Notes: generated by a model not told the origin, from the sequence alone. A DNA stretch of 64,000 nt from Diplonema papillatum (GCA_030068145.1 JAPJBO010000274.1:62001-126000), one strand, 5' to 3'; positions 1 to 9,836 are shown, counted from the first letter of the stretch. Numbers and translations are program-made.

Positions 1-436
1 ACAACACCTTCTCGGACGCTCTGGTGATCCACACGTCGACAGCCCCCGCGTCCCCCACCGCTACGGTGGCCCCGACCATGTTCTGGCAGGAGTCCAACTG
101 CGAACCGACCATCGCGACGGTCAACGTGTGCCACACCTTCGCCACGTCCATGTTTCCGTACCGGTTGCGGAGGGTGAGCTTGCCCCCTCCTGCGTTGTCG
201 GGAGCCGACTCGCTGGGTTCGTATGGTGCCCTGAACAGCTCGAGCCGCGGCGCGTTGGGCTGCCCCACGTTGCGGCTCAAGTCGCCGAGCGAGTCGACGA
301 ACTTCCAAAACATGTTGATGGTGTCGAAGCTCCCGATTTCCCTTCGGACCGGGCCGCGCGGCGTCTGGGCTGTGGTCGTGAACGCCCAGTGCGCGTCAAG
401 GCACTCGCCGCCATTGCGATACAGGTGCCTCGATTG
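1..436 (-). CDS. eIF4E-like cap-binding protein, C-terminus cut by window edge
   Basis: Read on the minus strand from a CAG acceptor next to position 437, about 145 residues stay open and run off the left edge. In order they follow the eIF4E fold: a Trp segment (AHWAF), the helix FDTINMFWKFVDSL in place of the family's vEdFW..y helix, the strand RLELFR, a GGGKLTL strand where eIF4E has GGrW, the helix VWHTLTVAMVG (family W..tLl.liGe) and the strand VDVWITRA (family i.vWt). eIF4E binds the mRNA m7G cap and recruits eIF4G for translation. Aligned by eye, the two cap-stacking tryptophans of human eIF4E (W56, W102) are T and S here, so this may be a divergent member. Third codon positions are strongly GC, as in the other genes. 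The first exon is uncertain; two candidates are listed separately. Confidence 0.72.
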
Positions 437-530
437 CTGCGGGGGTGGGTAAAGAAAGTATACGCACAAGAACGCAGAAGGTGGTGACGATCGGGCATGA
501 TTTTATGCCAAAAACACAAACTGTGAAAAC

Positions 531-584
531 TTTTGGCGTGTTGTCTTCCTGCACTTGTTCGTGCGCTTCCACTTTTCCGGCCAT
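531..584 (-). CDS. Possible first exon of the eIF4E-like gene (candidate A)
   Basis: An ATG at 584 opens 18 codons, rich in E, Q and K, ending at AAA followed by GTTTTC as a possible donor. This leaves a 94-nt intron with a pyrimidine-rich CCCCCGCAG acceptor and joins in phase 0 to the exon starting at 436. eIF4E N-termini are short and poorly conserved, so homology cannot decide. The donor is weak. Confidence 0.3.
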
Positions 585-747
585 TCCCTGTCACAAACTC
601 CGCCGGTGATACAGGTAAGGGAGAACACAACTAGGAGACGTGTTTTGCACGTCTGCGGATGAGAACGAGCCGAGTTGGAGCCTTTCCACCGAAGATCCGG
701 CGAGCGCACGCGGAGGCAGGTCTTGCAGTTACGCTAGACCTCCGGAA

Positions 748-945
748 ACAAGAGCTCGTCACTCGCACAACCGCGGCTGATACAAACTAGGTGATGCTGG
801 GAAGAGAGGGTTGTTTTCGTTGAACGCGGTGTCTGATCGTTTTGCGTAAAGCTAGATTCAGGGCGCAAGTGAAAACGCCGCGGTTTGCGGCGACGAGCTT
901 CTCATTTACTCCAACATTCATGTTGGTAAACAAATGAGATCGGTG
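748..945. repeat. Dispersed repeat with near-palindromic ends (copy 1)
   Basis: This segment reappears at 52581-52740 with the same order of landmarks: an AGAGCTCGTCACTCGCACA start, CGCAAGTGAAAACGCC, a GCCGCGGTTTGCGGC hairpin, then a CCAACATTCATGTTGG hairpin. AGCTCGTC near the start is mirrored by GACGAGCT near the end, as expected of a small non-autonomous DNA element. No coding function is seen from 585 to 1420 apart from this. Confidence 0.6.
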
Positions 946-1429
946 GAGGTCAGATGAATCGACGGTCGGTGGATGCAAAAGTCGACGACCCTGCTGCTGC
1001 CGCTCTGTAAACCCATTGCGAAAGCGCTGAATGGTGTGGAGGAGACAGGGGTCTGAAGCGATAGCCGAACCACACTGAAGGTACCTAAGCTGCCAGCACA
1101 GAGACCGAACACAAGTGGGATGCACGGCTTTGGGCACAGCACTGGTCACGCGCCCCGCTGCCGAACGAGAAACTCCACCACCCACCACCGCAGACGGCCT
1201 TCCCCTTCTCGTCGCGGCCAACGTGGCCCAATGTAAAACGTACACTCTCTCTCGTCATCGCGACTTGCTTGGTGGAGGACTGGTGTCCACTGATTGAGAG
1301 CGAAGAAAATGAGAATATCGGCAGGGCTCCCGGGATTGACGACACTTGACCTGCCAATGACTAGCCTACACGGTACCCCAGCACAAGGTGGGGGAGTTAA
1401 ACTGTGCGTCCATTTTGCGGGTGGTACAC

Positions 1430-1600
1430 CCGCAAATCCAGTGTGCCACACCCGCAAATCCAGTGTGCCACACCCGCAAAGCCAGTGTGCCACACCCACA
1501 AAGCCACTGTGCTACACCCGCAAAGCCAGTGTGCCACACCCGCAAATCCAGTGTGCTACACCCGCAAAGCCAGTGTGCCACACCCGCAAATCCAGTGTCC
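1430..1600. repeat. 22-bp satellite, left block
   Basis: About eight tandem copies of a 22-bp unit, read as GTGTGCCACACC followed by CGCAAAKCCA (K is T or G). The block ends where the 11-bp array starts. The same unit resumes at 1830. Confidence 0.95.
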
Positions 1601-1704
1601 ATAAGTGGTCCATGAGTGGTCCATGAGTGGTCCATGAGTGGTCCATGAGTGGTCCATAAGTGGTCCATAAGTGGTCCATGAGTGGTCCATAAGTGGTCCA
1701 TTAT
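1598..1704. repeat. 11-bp tandem array embedded in the satellite
   Basis: Tandem units GGTCCATGAGT and GGTCCATAAGT, about nine copies. They are followed by TATGGGATACCCTAACCCC and then the hairpin segment at 1735-1830. The same composite occurs in reverse orientation at 30677-31056. Confidence 0.92.
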
Positions 1705-1734
1705 GGGATACCCTAACCCCTATCGTGGATAGGA

Positions 1735-1830
1735 TCTTTAACTCCAGCTTCTGAGGCTGGACCTCGCCGTACCGCAAACCTGTACCACGTCCCCGGCCGC
1801 CCCGCACCGCGGCTTCGACCCGCGATGCCT
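1735..1830 (-). repeat. Hairpin-bearing segment between the tandem arrays
   Basis: The segment starts TTAACTCCAGC and carries the self-complementary TCCAGC-TTCTGA-GGCTGGA. It is followed by GC-rich sequence ending GACCCGCGATGCCT. It is the reverse complement of 30677-30785, and its hairpin core recurs at 10601-10735, 31515-31612 and 52950-53055. Confidence 0.85.
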
Positions 1831-3195
1831 GCCACACACGCAAAGCCAGTGTGCCACACCCGCAAATCCAGTGTGCCACACCCGCAAATCCAGTGTGCCA
1901 CACCCGCAAAGCCACTGTGCTACACCCGCAAATCCAGTGTGCCACACCCGCAAAGCCAGTGTGCCACACCCGCAAAGCCACTGTGCCACACCCGCAAAGT
2001 CAGTGTGCCACACCCGCAAATCCAGTGTGCCACACCCGCAAATCCAGTGTGCCACACCCGCAAAGCCAGTGTGCTACCAGCAAATCCATGTGCCACACCC
2101 GCAAAGCCAGTGTGCTACACCAGCAAATCCAGTGTGCCACACCCGCAAAGCCAGTGTGCCACACCCGCAAAGCCACTGTGCCACACCCGCAAAGCCAGTG
2201 CGCTACACCAGCAAATCCAGTGTGCCACACCCGCAAAGCCAGTGTGCTACACCCGCAAATCCAGTGTGCCACACCCGCAAAGCCAGTGTGCCACCCCGCA
2301 AATCCAGTGTGCCACACCCGCAAAGCCAGTGTGCCACACCCGCAAATCCAGTGTGCCACACCCGCAAAGCCAGTGTGCCACACCCGCAAAGCCAGTGTGC
2401 CACACCCGCAAAGCCAGTGCGCTACACCAGCAAATCCAGTGTGCCACACCCGCAAATCCAGTGTGCCACACCAGCAAATCCAGTGTGCCACACCCGCAAA
2501 TCCAGTGTGCCACACCCGCAAAGCCAGTGTGCTACCAGCAAATCCAGTGTGCCACACCCGCAAAGCCAGTGTGCCACACCCGCAAAGCCAGTGTGCCACA
2601 CCCGCAAAGCCAGTGCGCTACACCAGCAAATCCAGTGTGCCACACCCGCAAATCCAGTGTGCCACACCAGCAAATCTAGTGTGCCACACCCGCAAATCCA
2701 GTGTGCCACACCCGCAAAGCCAGTGTGCTACCAGCAAATCCATGTGCCACACCCGCAAAGCCAGTGTGCTACACCAGCAAATCCAGTGTGCCACACCCGC
2801 AAAGCCACTGTGCCACACCCGCAAAGCCAGTGTGCCACACCCGCAAAGCCAGTGCGCTACACCAGCAAATCCAGTGTGCCACACCCGCAAATCCAGTGTG
2901 CCACACCAGCAAATCTGGTGTGCCACACCCGCAAATCCAGTGTGCCACACCCGCAAAGCCAGTGTGCTACCAGCAAATCCATGTGCCACACCCGCAAAGC
3001 CAGTGTGCCACACCCGCAAAGCCAGTGTGCCACACCCGCAAAGCCAGTGCGCTACACCAGCAAATCCAGTGTGCCACACCCGCAAATCCAGTGTGCCACA
3101 CCAGCAAATCTAGTGTGCCACACCAGCAAATCCAGTGTGCCACACCCGCAAATCCAGTGTGAAATCCGGTGTGCCACACCCGCAAATTCAGTGTG
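1830..3195. repeat. 22-bp satellite, main block with higher-order structure
   Basis: Roughly 60 more copies of the 22-bp unit. Variants (GCGCTACACCAGCAAA; a shortened GTGCTACCAGCAAATCCA) recur in a fixed order, for example near 2068, 2728 and 2969, the last two about 241 bp apart, which indicates higher-order repeat expansion. Because 22 is not a multiple of three, each strand gives long open frames with a 22-residue peptide repeat; these are by-products of the repeat, not genes. Confidence 0.95.
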
Positions 3196-3365
3196 AACAC
3201 CTGTCTTTGCAGGATTTCACACTCGATTTGCGGGTGTACCGACCGTACAGTTAACTCCCACCCGGTGTAGGAGTACACGTTGCTAGCAGCAGCCACAGCA
3301 TGAAGATCTTCATCACGGCTGCTGCTGACACGCAGCTTGACGGATTTAACAGATAACCCCCATAC

Positions 3366-3410
3366 CTGGTTCGCGTACACGACAGACGTGTCAAACAGCT
3401 GCGACGACAT
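3366..3410 (-). CDS. Possible short initiating exon upstream of the satellite
   Basis: ATG followed by 14 codons (MSSQLFDTSVVYANQ) ends exactly at a strong CAG/GTATGG donor in phase 0. The eIF4E-like exon at 436 begins in phase 0, so this could be its first exon, in which case the whole satellite would lie in an intron of about 2.9 kb. It could equally belong to an unrelated or dead gene. Splice signal and phase are the only support. Confidence 0.25.
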
Positions 3411-3419
3411 TTCTTTCGG

Positions 3420-4097
3420 TATTTCCTTTTGGGTGTCCCCGAAGAGAGGCAACGGACAAGGAGTGGAAAGAGAAAAAAAAAGGTATTGGTTTGTTCGACG
3501 AGCCGCAAAGACGCGAAGTCCGGTACGGGCACGCCCGCTCCGATAAGAGAAAGGAGAGAGGAGAGAAGAACGAGAAACGAAGCAGGGGGGGGGGGGAAGA
3601 AAAGACGGGTCGAAAGAGCGACTTTCCTCTTCTTTGTGTTGCTTTTTTTATTTTTTCCAAGTGTCGAACAGGGGAGTGGTTGGGTATCGAAAACGTATCT
3701 TTTTTCGTTTAAGTCCTGACATTTTCAGTTTGGTCCGGGCAATTGCGTGCGAGAACGTGCTTGGAACGGTCGCGCTCAACACCACACTAGCTGAACGGTG
3801 CAAATCCGGCAGCCAGCTCTACACCGCCCCCATCCCCTCCTGACGGACCGCGGTATACCACAAGCTTGGCATATTGACATGTTCCTCCTCATCGCTTTCA
3901 CGGAACTACGTCGGACAATACGACGAAGCTAGCTTTTTTTTTTTTTCTTTTTTTTTCAGGCCACTGCAGGGCCTGCGCACATATCCCTAACTCTCGGCGG
4001 CCGGGACCCTCTTGCAACGATGCAAAAAAAAATATCTGCATACTGCCCAAAGACGAATAATTACTAGTACACGTCTTCTTGGCGGATAGTCACCTAC
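3420..4097. other. Gene-free stretch with homopolymer runs
   Basis: It holds purine-rich sequence with a G run near 3586, a T run near 3930-3950, and at 3748-3786 a short dispersed repeat (GAGAACGTGCTTGGAACGGT) whose relatives are at 10434-10475 and 22293-22330. I see no convincing gene. Confidence 0.5.
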
Positions 4098-4316
4098 CGT
4101 GAAGCCAAAGCTCGAGAGACCAGCAGCAGCGGCCTTTCGCACTTTTCCTGTCTTTGCGGTGGGTGCAGTTGCCTTGGTCAGCAACGATTCTGGCTCTGTA
4201 TTCACTGGTGCAGGGGTCACTTCTGGAGGCAGGACTTGCACGGGAACACGCGATTGCGAAAGAGGTTTCTCATCAAGAGATGAATCGTCGTCGTCTGCCG
4301 AAGAAGTGTCATTCGC
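4098..4316 (-). CDS. Possible internal exon of an unrecognised acidic, Ser/Pro-rich protein
   Basis: On the minus strand 73 codons are open, from an acidic stretch (SSADDDDSSLDEK) through a Pro/Thr/Ala segment to GLSSFGFT, and stop at a good donor (ACG/GTAGGT). The same donor form ends the candidate exon at 37116-37169. The acceptor is not resolved; an in-frame TGA at 4317-4319 bounds the exon. No domain is recognisable; the composition suggests a disordered linker. Confidence 0.35.
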
Positions 4317-4404
4317 TCACGTCGCTGTCACTGGCTTCATCAGCCGACACGCCAGCTCATCATCATCATCATCACAGGTAGTTGCAACAACATACTGAAC
4401 CAAC

Positions 4405-4650
4405 CAACCATTGCATCGTTGCATGGTGTCCTATAGTTGCACTACTGCTGCATACGCAGTTCAAACCTATGGTTTGTTACTCCTATCGTTGCACGACATC
4501 GCATCGTTGCAATACATCGCTGCACTACATCGTTGCACTGCATCGTTGCATGGTTGCCCTATGCCTACCATAGTGAGCAACGATCATGCAACGATGCAAC
4601 GATGCAAAAAAAAAAGAAAAAACCCCATGATTTCCTGCAACGATGCGACG
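4405..4650. repeat. CATCGTTGCA short repeat with inverted arms
   Basis: Multiple spaced copies of CATCGTTGCA lie on the plus strand at 4410-4555. The complementary form TGCAACGATGCAACGATG follows at 4583-4650, so the two halves could pair as a long imperfect hairpin. No gene is seen. Confidence 0.75.
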
Positions 4651-5620
4651 ATGGTTAGGGATATGTGCGACTACAGGGTATTAGTTTGAAGGCTTCCGGG
4701 GTTTGCAGATTTAGACCGTTACTATGGGGTGGTTTTGGGCGGTGTTTCGGTGCCGCTTTCGCCGATGTACGGCGTCTTGGGGCGGAGCCGACACATCTCC
4801 ACAACTTCGTTCGGCAAAAGAGGGGTCTTCATGGGGAGTCCTTTATGGGTCAATTATGGTCACCCCGTCAGTTTGGCGACACATTTTGCGGGCGTGTTTT
4901 CAACCTACACCAGTCTGGATCTGGATGGAGTTTCCGAATGCTTCTGGGTTCCCTGTGGGGATATGGGGACGCGCTCCAAAAACAGTCAAAATCGTAAACA
5001 GACTGTCGTCAGGCAGCTGAAGGGGTGGACCTGGGACCTATTTTCCTATGATTCCTATGATAATAGGTCCACGGTTTTGGTGTGCACCGCCGTGCTTACA
5101 ACAACATTTTTAGCGTTATTTTTAGCAACATCGCGCCGAAGGCGCGACGGAAAATTTGGGCAAAAATAACTCCGCCCCCCCTTTATCATGTGTGGGCAAC
5201 TCTTAGCTCGTGTGGGATACTCAACTGTCAAACAGGACCTTGGCCTGGTGCACAGTGGCAGCTGCGGCTGGGTCTCAGCAGCGGAGGCTCAGCAGCCTTC
5301 CGCTACAAACACCACACCCCCCGCCTATATTTACTTTGAACACCGTTTTTTGAACTTTTTTTTTTTTTCCCCCGGCCAAGTCAGGGGTTTATATGGAAAG
5401 CTGGGTCCTCTGTATTCCTCCATTGGGGGTGGTTAACTTTTTACCAAGAAAGTGTTTTCTCAGTGTGGTTGCGGAGCTGCACCCAAGGACCCCCCAGTGT
5501 AGCATAGCGCAGCCCAGCACAGCCGAATTGTGTCTCGTTCGTGTCTCGATCATAAAGGAAAAGGTGTGTCAAGTGTACGGCAGGGAACTTCAAGTTAAAA
5601 CAACGTAAGCTGCAAACGGG
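4651..5620. other. Unassigned stretch bounded by a 20-bp direct repeat
   Basis: GGTTTGCAGATTTAGACCGT occurs at 4700-4719 and again at 5997-6016 in the same orientation. The 1.3 kb between could be an insertion or an internal duplication, but I see no terminal inverted repeats. The open frames have no recognisable domain and mixed GC3, so I do not call a gene. Confidence 0.4.
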
Positions 5621-5622
5621 TA

Positions 5623-5890
5623 CTACATGCCTACAATACTAGCCACAAAAAGGGGCACTGGATGTGCAACAAGCAGGGTTCTTCTTGTAAGGACAGCTGC
5701 TGCTGTATCAAAGTATAACGAAGCTCTTGCAAACTTGAGCTGCGTAGGGCGCACATTTGCATAGCCACAACCAAGTATGCCCTCAAAAGAGTCAACGAAG
5801 TCCGCTGTGACTGGCTCATTCCACTGAAAGTGGACGCCAAGAACAAGCAAGCTGGCTCCCCGGGCCCGGCCCCCTTCAGTGGCTGGCCAG
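5623..5890 (-). CDS. Unrecognised open frame, possible exon
   Basis: A minus-strand frame of about 85 codons (LLVLGVHFQWNEPVTADFVD at its start, ending PLFVASIVGM and a stop at 5623) reads like protein, with a plausible AG acceptor after CCACTGAAG. GC3 is lower than in the named genes, so it may be part of an old mobile element. No family recognised. Confidence 0.25.
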
Positions 5891-6180
5891 TGCTGGCCAC
5901 TCACGGCGGCCCCCCGACAGGTTTCTTTTTTTTTTTTTTGGAGCGTGGGGGTTACCCCCACGTAAGACCCCCCTCATAAATCACTGGGCCAAGTCCGGTT
6001 TGCAGATTTAGACCGTCGGTCTAAATATGCAACAGAAACTAATCCCCTGGGCCACTAGGGCACCTTACTCCACTCCTTTGAGGTCCCCTACCAGTTCCGC
6101 TGGGCTATTGAACTAGGGCTTGCATCTGAGAGTTCATCCCCAAACGCCTGGAGAAGTTGGCCCCTCCAAAATGCATAGGG

Positions 6181-6245
6181 ATGCAGGGTGACCGGGCGTC
6201 GGCCTTCAGGCCGGGAGGCCCGGGTTCGAACCCGGCCGAGTACAT
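6181..6245 (+). other. tRNA-like B-box palindrome (not a tRNA gene)
   Basis: GGCCCGGGTTCGAACCCGGCC is a near-perfect palindrome containing the pol III B-box core GGTTCGAACCC. Upstream GGGTGACCGGGCGTCGGCC could be read as a weak A box. The cloverleaf does not close: with a standard seven-base T loop the stem has two mismatches, and no anticodon arm is evident. It could be a tRNA-derived SINE head or chance. Confidence 0.3.
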
Positions 6246-6491
6246 GTTTCCGGTCGAAAATTATTTTTGGGATTTTTCTGGTTCCAGGGTCGATCGCTCC
6301 CGGTTCAGATGCACTCGAGTACAAACCGGTCCACCCCCCGGCTGATCGACAGCAGCCGGCAGTTCGATGCACCCCGGACTTCAGCAGGCATATACTGAGG
6401 CAATGCGGGACTTCCAGGAGATAGGGGTAGACCGGCTCAGAGCAGTAGAACGACGATGGCCTCGTGCAGCTTTGGCGCGCTTCACGAACCA

Positions 6492-6587
6492 TCACTTCAC
6501 ACTTCGCGACGGAGCGACAGCACCCAGCTGGGAAATCTGCGCACTGGCCGTCGCCAGGAGGGTCGCGAGACAGACAACCTTCTGCAT
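6492..6587 (-). pseudogene. Detached signal-peptide fragment of the secreted protein gene
   Basis: The minus strand encodes MQKVVCLATLLATASAQISQ, nearly identical to the first 20 residues of the gene at 11611-12585, then diverges to a stop after 31 residues. About 66 bp are shared at high identity (compare 6529-6594 with 12527-12592), and similarity stops abruptly on both sides. A five-prime piece of that gene, or of a lost relative, has been copied here. It could still yield a 31-residue secreted peptide, but I see no evidence of that. Confidence 0.7.
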
Positions 6588-6676
6588 TTCTTTGTGATTT
6601 GTGTGTATTGTTTTGTTTGGCGGCTTGGTTGCTGTTGGGGTTGTTTATGTTTGTTTATGTTGTCACCACCTGGTCC

Positions 6677-6740
6677 AGACGAAAATATCGGGGAGTATCG
6701 GGGAGTTTTCGGGGAAATTCGGGGACTTTCGGGGTATTTC
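6677..6740 (+). repeat. G-run cluster (quadruplex-capable) at the remnant head
   Basis: Five GGGG runs separated by 7-8 nt (TATCGGGGAGTATCGGGGAG, then three more). A similar four-run cluster is at 8822-8870. Such spacing can form a G-quadruplex. Confidence 0.6.
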
Positions 6741-7129
6741 CTTCGTGGCGACCACTTTCCCTGCAGCCGGCCTTGGCGAAGGCGGGGAGGGGCTACGCTA
6801 TTATGGCCCTACCTTGCGCAGAGCGGTCCCGTGTTTGGCTATGCCCCGAAGACGAAGATAGAGGCTGAGAAGGAAGGACAGACTGGGAGGTACAGGTTTG
6901 ACACACGGGCAGGTAGCGACAGGATCCGCTGCGGCAAGGAGAGCAGGAACCGTTCCACCAGAGGTCGTGCGGGTACAGACGATGCTCGTGCTCGAGTCGC
7001 AGCTGGGGACGAACAGGCACGCCTTCAATGATGAGGTCTGGGGGATGGACGTAATTTCCACGTGTCGTGCAGGTGGGACGCCTTCGAAGACGGCACCTCC
7101 GGCAAGAAGGGACAGAAGAGGGCAAATTT

Positions 7130-7700
7130 AGTGGGCGGCGCGGAGACCCAGTGCATGGAGGTAGGCGTGCCCAGGCCACCACCAAGGACGAGAGTCCCGT
7201 GTGCACGAGACATCACAAGGTGAAATGCGAAGAGTGCAAGCATAGGCAAGCGTCGGTAGCGCGCTGCTGCCGAGGCACACCACGACGGCCTCGCCGTGAA
7301 GTATTGCGAGAAGCACAGGATGGCGCAGTGCGGACGTGCAAGACGATCGCGGAATGCTGCAGGAACTCACACCACGGATGCCTGCAGCACGATATGCCGA
7401 TGTGCGGAGTCGGCGGCGAAGAGACGGAAGCGCGGGCCTTCGCCCCCGGGGACGCCCGAAGCGACACCGAAGTCGAGGCGCAAGCTGCGACCCAAAGCGC
7501 CACAAGGGAAGCGGCGGATGCCGGCGCCAACACCGCCATCGAGAACGCCGCAGAAGGCGACGACACTAGGACGGCCGCTGGCAACGAAGCGGCGGCGTAA
7601 GGACTCGCCATCATCGAAGACAGAGACGTGCACTCCGCGGCGGGCAGAGGTGCAAGATAAGGTACCAGTGACGAAGAGAGGTAGCACGAAGAGGTAGTCA
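7130..7700 (+). pseudogene. LINE ORF2 C-terminal Cys/His module, frameshifted
   Basis: The plus-strand frame at 7196-7270 reads VCTRHHKVKCEEC, nine residues, then CC. This is exactly the spacing Cx2Hx4Cx2Cx9CC found twice at the C-terminus of the intact LINE at 57833-63625. A second copy follows in another frame (YCEKHRMAQCG near 7300, then CKTIAECC near 7350), so a frameshift has broken it, and a third partial unit (GCLQHDMPMCG) comes after. A Lys/Arg/Pro/Ser-rich tail runs to a stop near 7697. The module is presumably metal-binding and nucleic-acid-binding; that is inference from Cys/His spacing. Confidence 0.65.
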
Positions 7701-8335
7701 CGAAAGAGAGCAGATGCAGATTATCGCCACAGGCTCTTTGCATGCTAACCCTAACCACCAGGAACAGGAGCAGTTACGGTCGAAGACGGCAATTCGAGCG
7801 AGGAGTAAGGTTGATAACCAAAATGAGAGGCACGATGGCCATCCTGAAAGCAGGTCCTCCTTGTGGGGTTGTCACGCCTTCGCAGTCCCAGGGCCTCCAC
7901 CCACTTGCATACGGTCGTCGACTGACCTTTCCCGGGACGAGTTGGAATGCGGGTACCATCTTTCCGGTGATTTCCGGTTCCTCCCGTACTCTACAACTCC
8001 CCACATAAGTGAACGTGGACTCCGAAGTGGACACTCCTTTCAACCGGGTGCACGACTTCAGAATTCCGGGATGTGTTGACCCACTGTTTCCGATGCGGCT
8101 TCCAATCATCGAAGGCTAAACTCGGGTGCAGGAGCGGTGCTCGTCGTTCGGGACCAGATGGGGGACGACTGGGTCTGCCCGGTTTACACGTGACTGCTGC
8201 AGCGTGGTCAGAAGTGGGAAGGTCATCGGGAGATGGCGGGCGCGAATACTTCTTGCCCAAACCAAAACCCAAGAGGGAATTGGAGAGTTTGACATAAGAA
8301 TGGCAAACTCGTGGTACCGAAGGTTGCAACCGCAA

Positions 8336-9836
8336 ACAGAAGAGTCAGATGATGGTTGAACCTGCGCACATGCGCAAGACGCGTCCTGTTCAGGTCCAAG
8401 GACTCAAAGGGTAGGTCCTGGAGGTTTTCTAGCAACTGGTGGTTCGCCTTGAGGCCCTCTGAATCCGCAGGCTGCAGGGTATGCCTCAACAACTGCCTAG
8501 GAGTCCAAGCTACAGTTCGTAGATGCATCTGAGTTCTCTCGCACGGTGTTAAGAAACGCCCTGCGAGCTGTCGAGGTGGCCAAGGAAGAGGATCGGAGGA
8601 GGAGGAACACGGACGGCTCAAGAGAGCCGCGTCCGAAGCACACTAGCACACCTACCCGCACACCTCACCCACTTGCCCGCCCATCCACCCACCCGTTTAC
8701 CCAACTACCCACCTGTTCATCCATCCACCGACCTGCCCACCCCCATCCACCCATCTGTCCACTCAACTACCAACCTGTACACCTACCGGCAGCCCCACTT
8801 TTTCCCACAAAAAATCGGGCTGAGTATCGGGGAGTTTCGGGGAAGTGTCGGGGAGTTTCGGGGAACTTACCAGGAGCCCGGACCAGGTGGATTGTCTTGA
8901 AGGGGGGGTCGAATAATAACAGTTACTTGACACACGTCTGGAACACTACCACTTCTTGATCCTGCTACTGTTCAGCTACCCGGAACTTTTTATAGTATTC
9001 GACAAATCGAATAATAACACAGGTTATTATTCGACCCCCCCCTTTGCATTTTCTGCCCTGGCAGCTTTCGACCGTGAAATGCTCCGAAAACTGAGGCGAG
9101 ATCGACGCCTGCCGTAGGTAGTGGGCAGGAACTGACCCGCGTAGCAGCTATATTTTTCACAACCAGCGCAGCGGGTTGTGGTAGTCGGAAGATTTGCTCT
9201 GGATCTACTGCAGGTCTTCTCGAGCGTTTTAGATTATTGCGGGTTGTCTCGGAATATATCGCGGAAGACGCAGGCATGTTTGGAGTTGGGCAGCTCAGAT
9301 TCTAGTCCTGTCCGGGCTCTTGTGCCAAGTCGGTTGGGGATTGCCAAGTCCTTGACCTGGTAAAGGGATCGGCAACCTGTCGGGTCCTCATAGTAAATGC
9401 CTATACGCAATCTGCAACTCAAAGCGAATGGGCTGAAGGTTGGCATTTTGTTAAGGGAAAAAACTGAAACATGCAGTAGGTTGTTCGGAAAATCAAGCGA
9501 GGATACCAGCTGCCGAGACCATGGGTCGCGTTTGGGTGCTGCGAAGAGGCCACAACGCGGGAATCATCTTTCCGACGACGGCGGAACAGAGTCGTATCAC
9601 TTCGTAGACCACTCCATGAACAGGGATCAGACGCACACCCTGAAGGCGAACACTAGCAAGTCATCAGTACTGGCTGTACGCGACACAATCGCGACTATCG
9701 GAGAATCTCTGATTCGCCGGATGTTTCCTCGTTCCAGACTGGTTTGATCGACAACAAAGCTGGTCGATCCTGCCAGTCATGTTGTTTTTGTCTCAGACAG
9801 GACGAACGGGAAGGCACGAACAACACAAAAAAGACT
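8336..9836. other. Gene-free stretch with microsatellite and G-run cluster
   Basis: It contains a CCACC/CCATCC-type pyrimidine microsatellite at 8640-8790, a four-fold CGGGGAGTTTCGGGG cluster at 8822-8870 followed by GGACCAGGTGG (head-like sequence of the retroelement family), and an AATAATAAC inverted pair around 8910-9040. The rest shows no recognisable gene. Confidence 0.5.

Larger units (their letters stand above)
6664..8335 (+). mobile_element. Degenerate LINE-family remnant (plus-strand copy)
   Basis: A non-LTR retroelement remnant in three parts. The head (about 6664-6960: CACCTGGTCCAG, five GGGG runs, then GCGACCACTTTC to GAAGGACAGACTG) matches 29300-29560 in reverse. The middle (about 7130-7700) encodes the Cys/His tail described separately. 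The tail (about 7700-8335) matches 28000-28640 in reverse, including GATTATCGCCACAG, CGGTCGAAGACGGCAA and CTTCTTGCCCAAACC. No reverse transcriptase remains. Confidence 0.7.

Noticed and set aside
1430..3195. Possible CRISPR array
   Set aside because: Units are head-to-tail with no spacers, the repeats are imperfect, and the genome is eukaryotic.
1825..3196. Open frames up to 441 codons with a Cys/His/Pro-rich 22-residue repeat, in several frames on both strands
   Set aside because: They are a mechanical result of a stop-free 22-bp repeat (66-bp period in each frame). All frames give the same peptide, and there is no start context, splice signal or codon bias.
6181..6245. tRNA gene
   Set aside because: It has a B-box-like palindrome, but the T stem mispairs with a seven-base loop and no anticodon or acceptor stem can be drawn. 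Kept only as a low-confidence feature.
7744..7756. Telomeric repeat (CTAACCCTAACC)
   Set aside because: Only two units, inside the retroelement tail; its relatives at other loci read TTAGAATGC instead, so it is chance.
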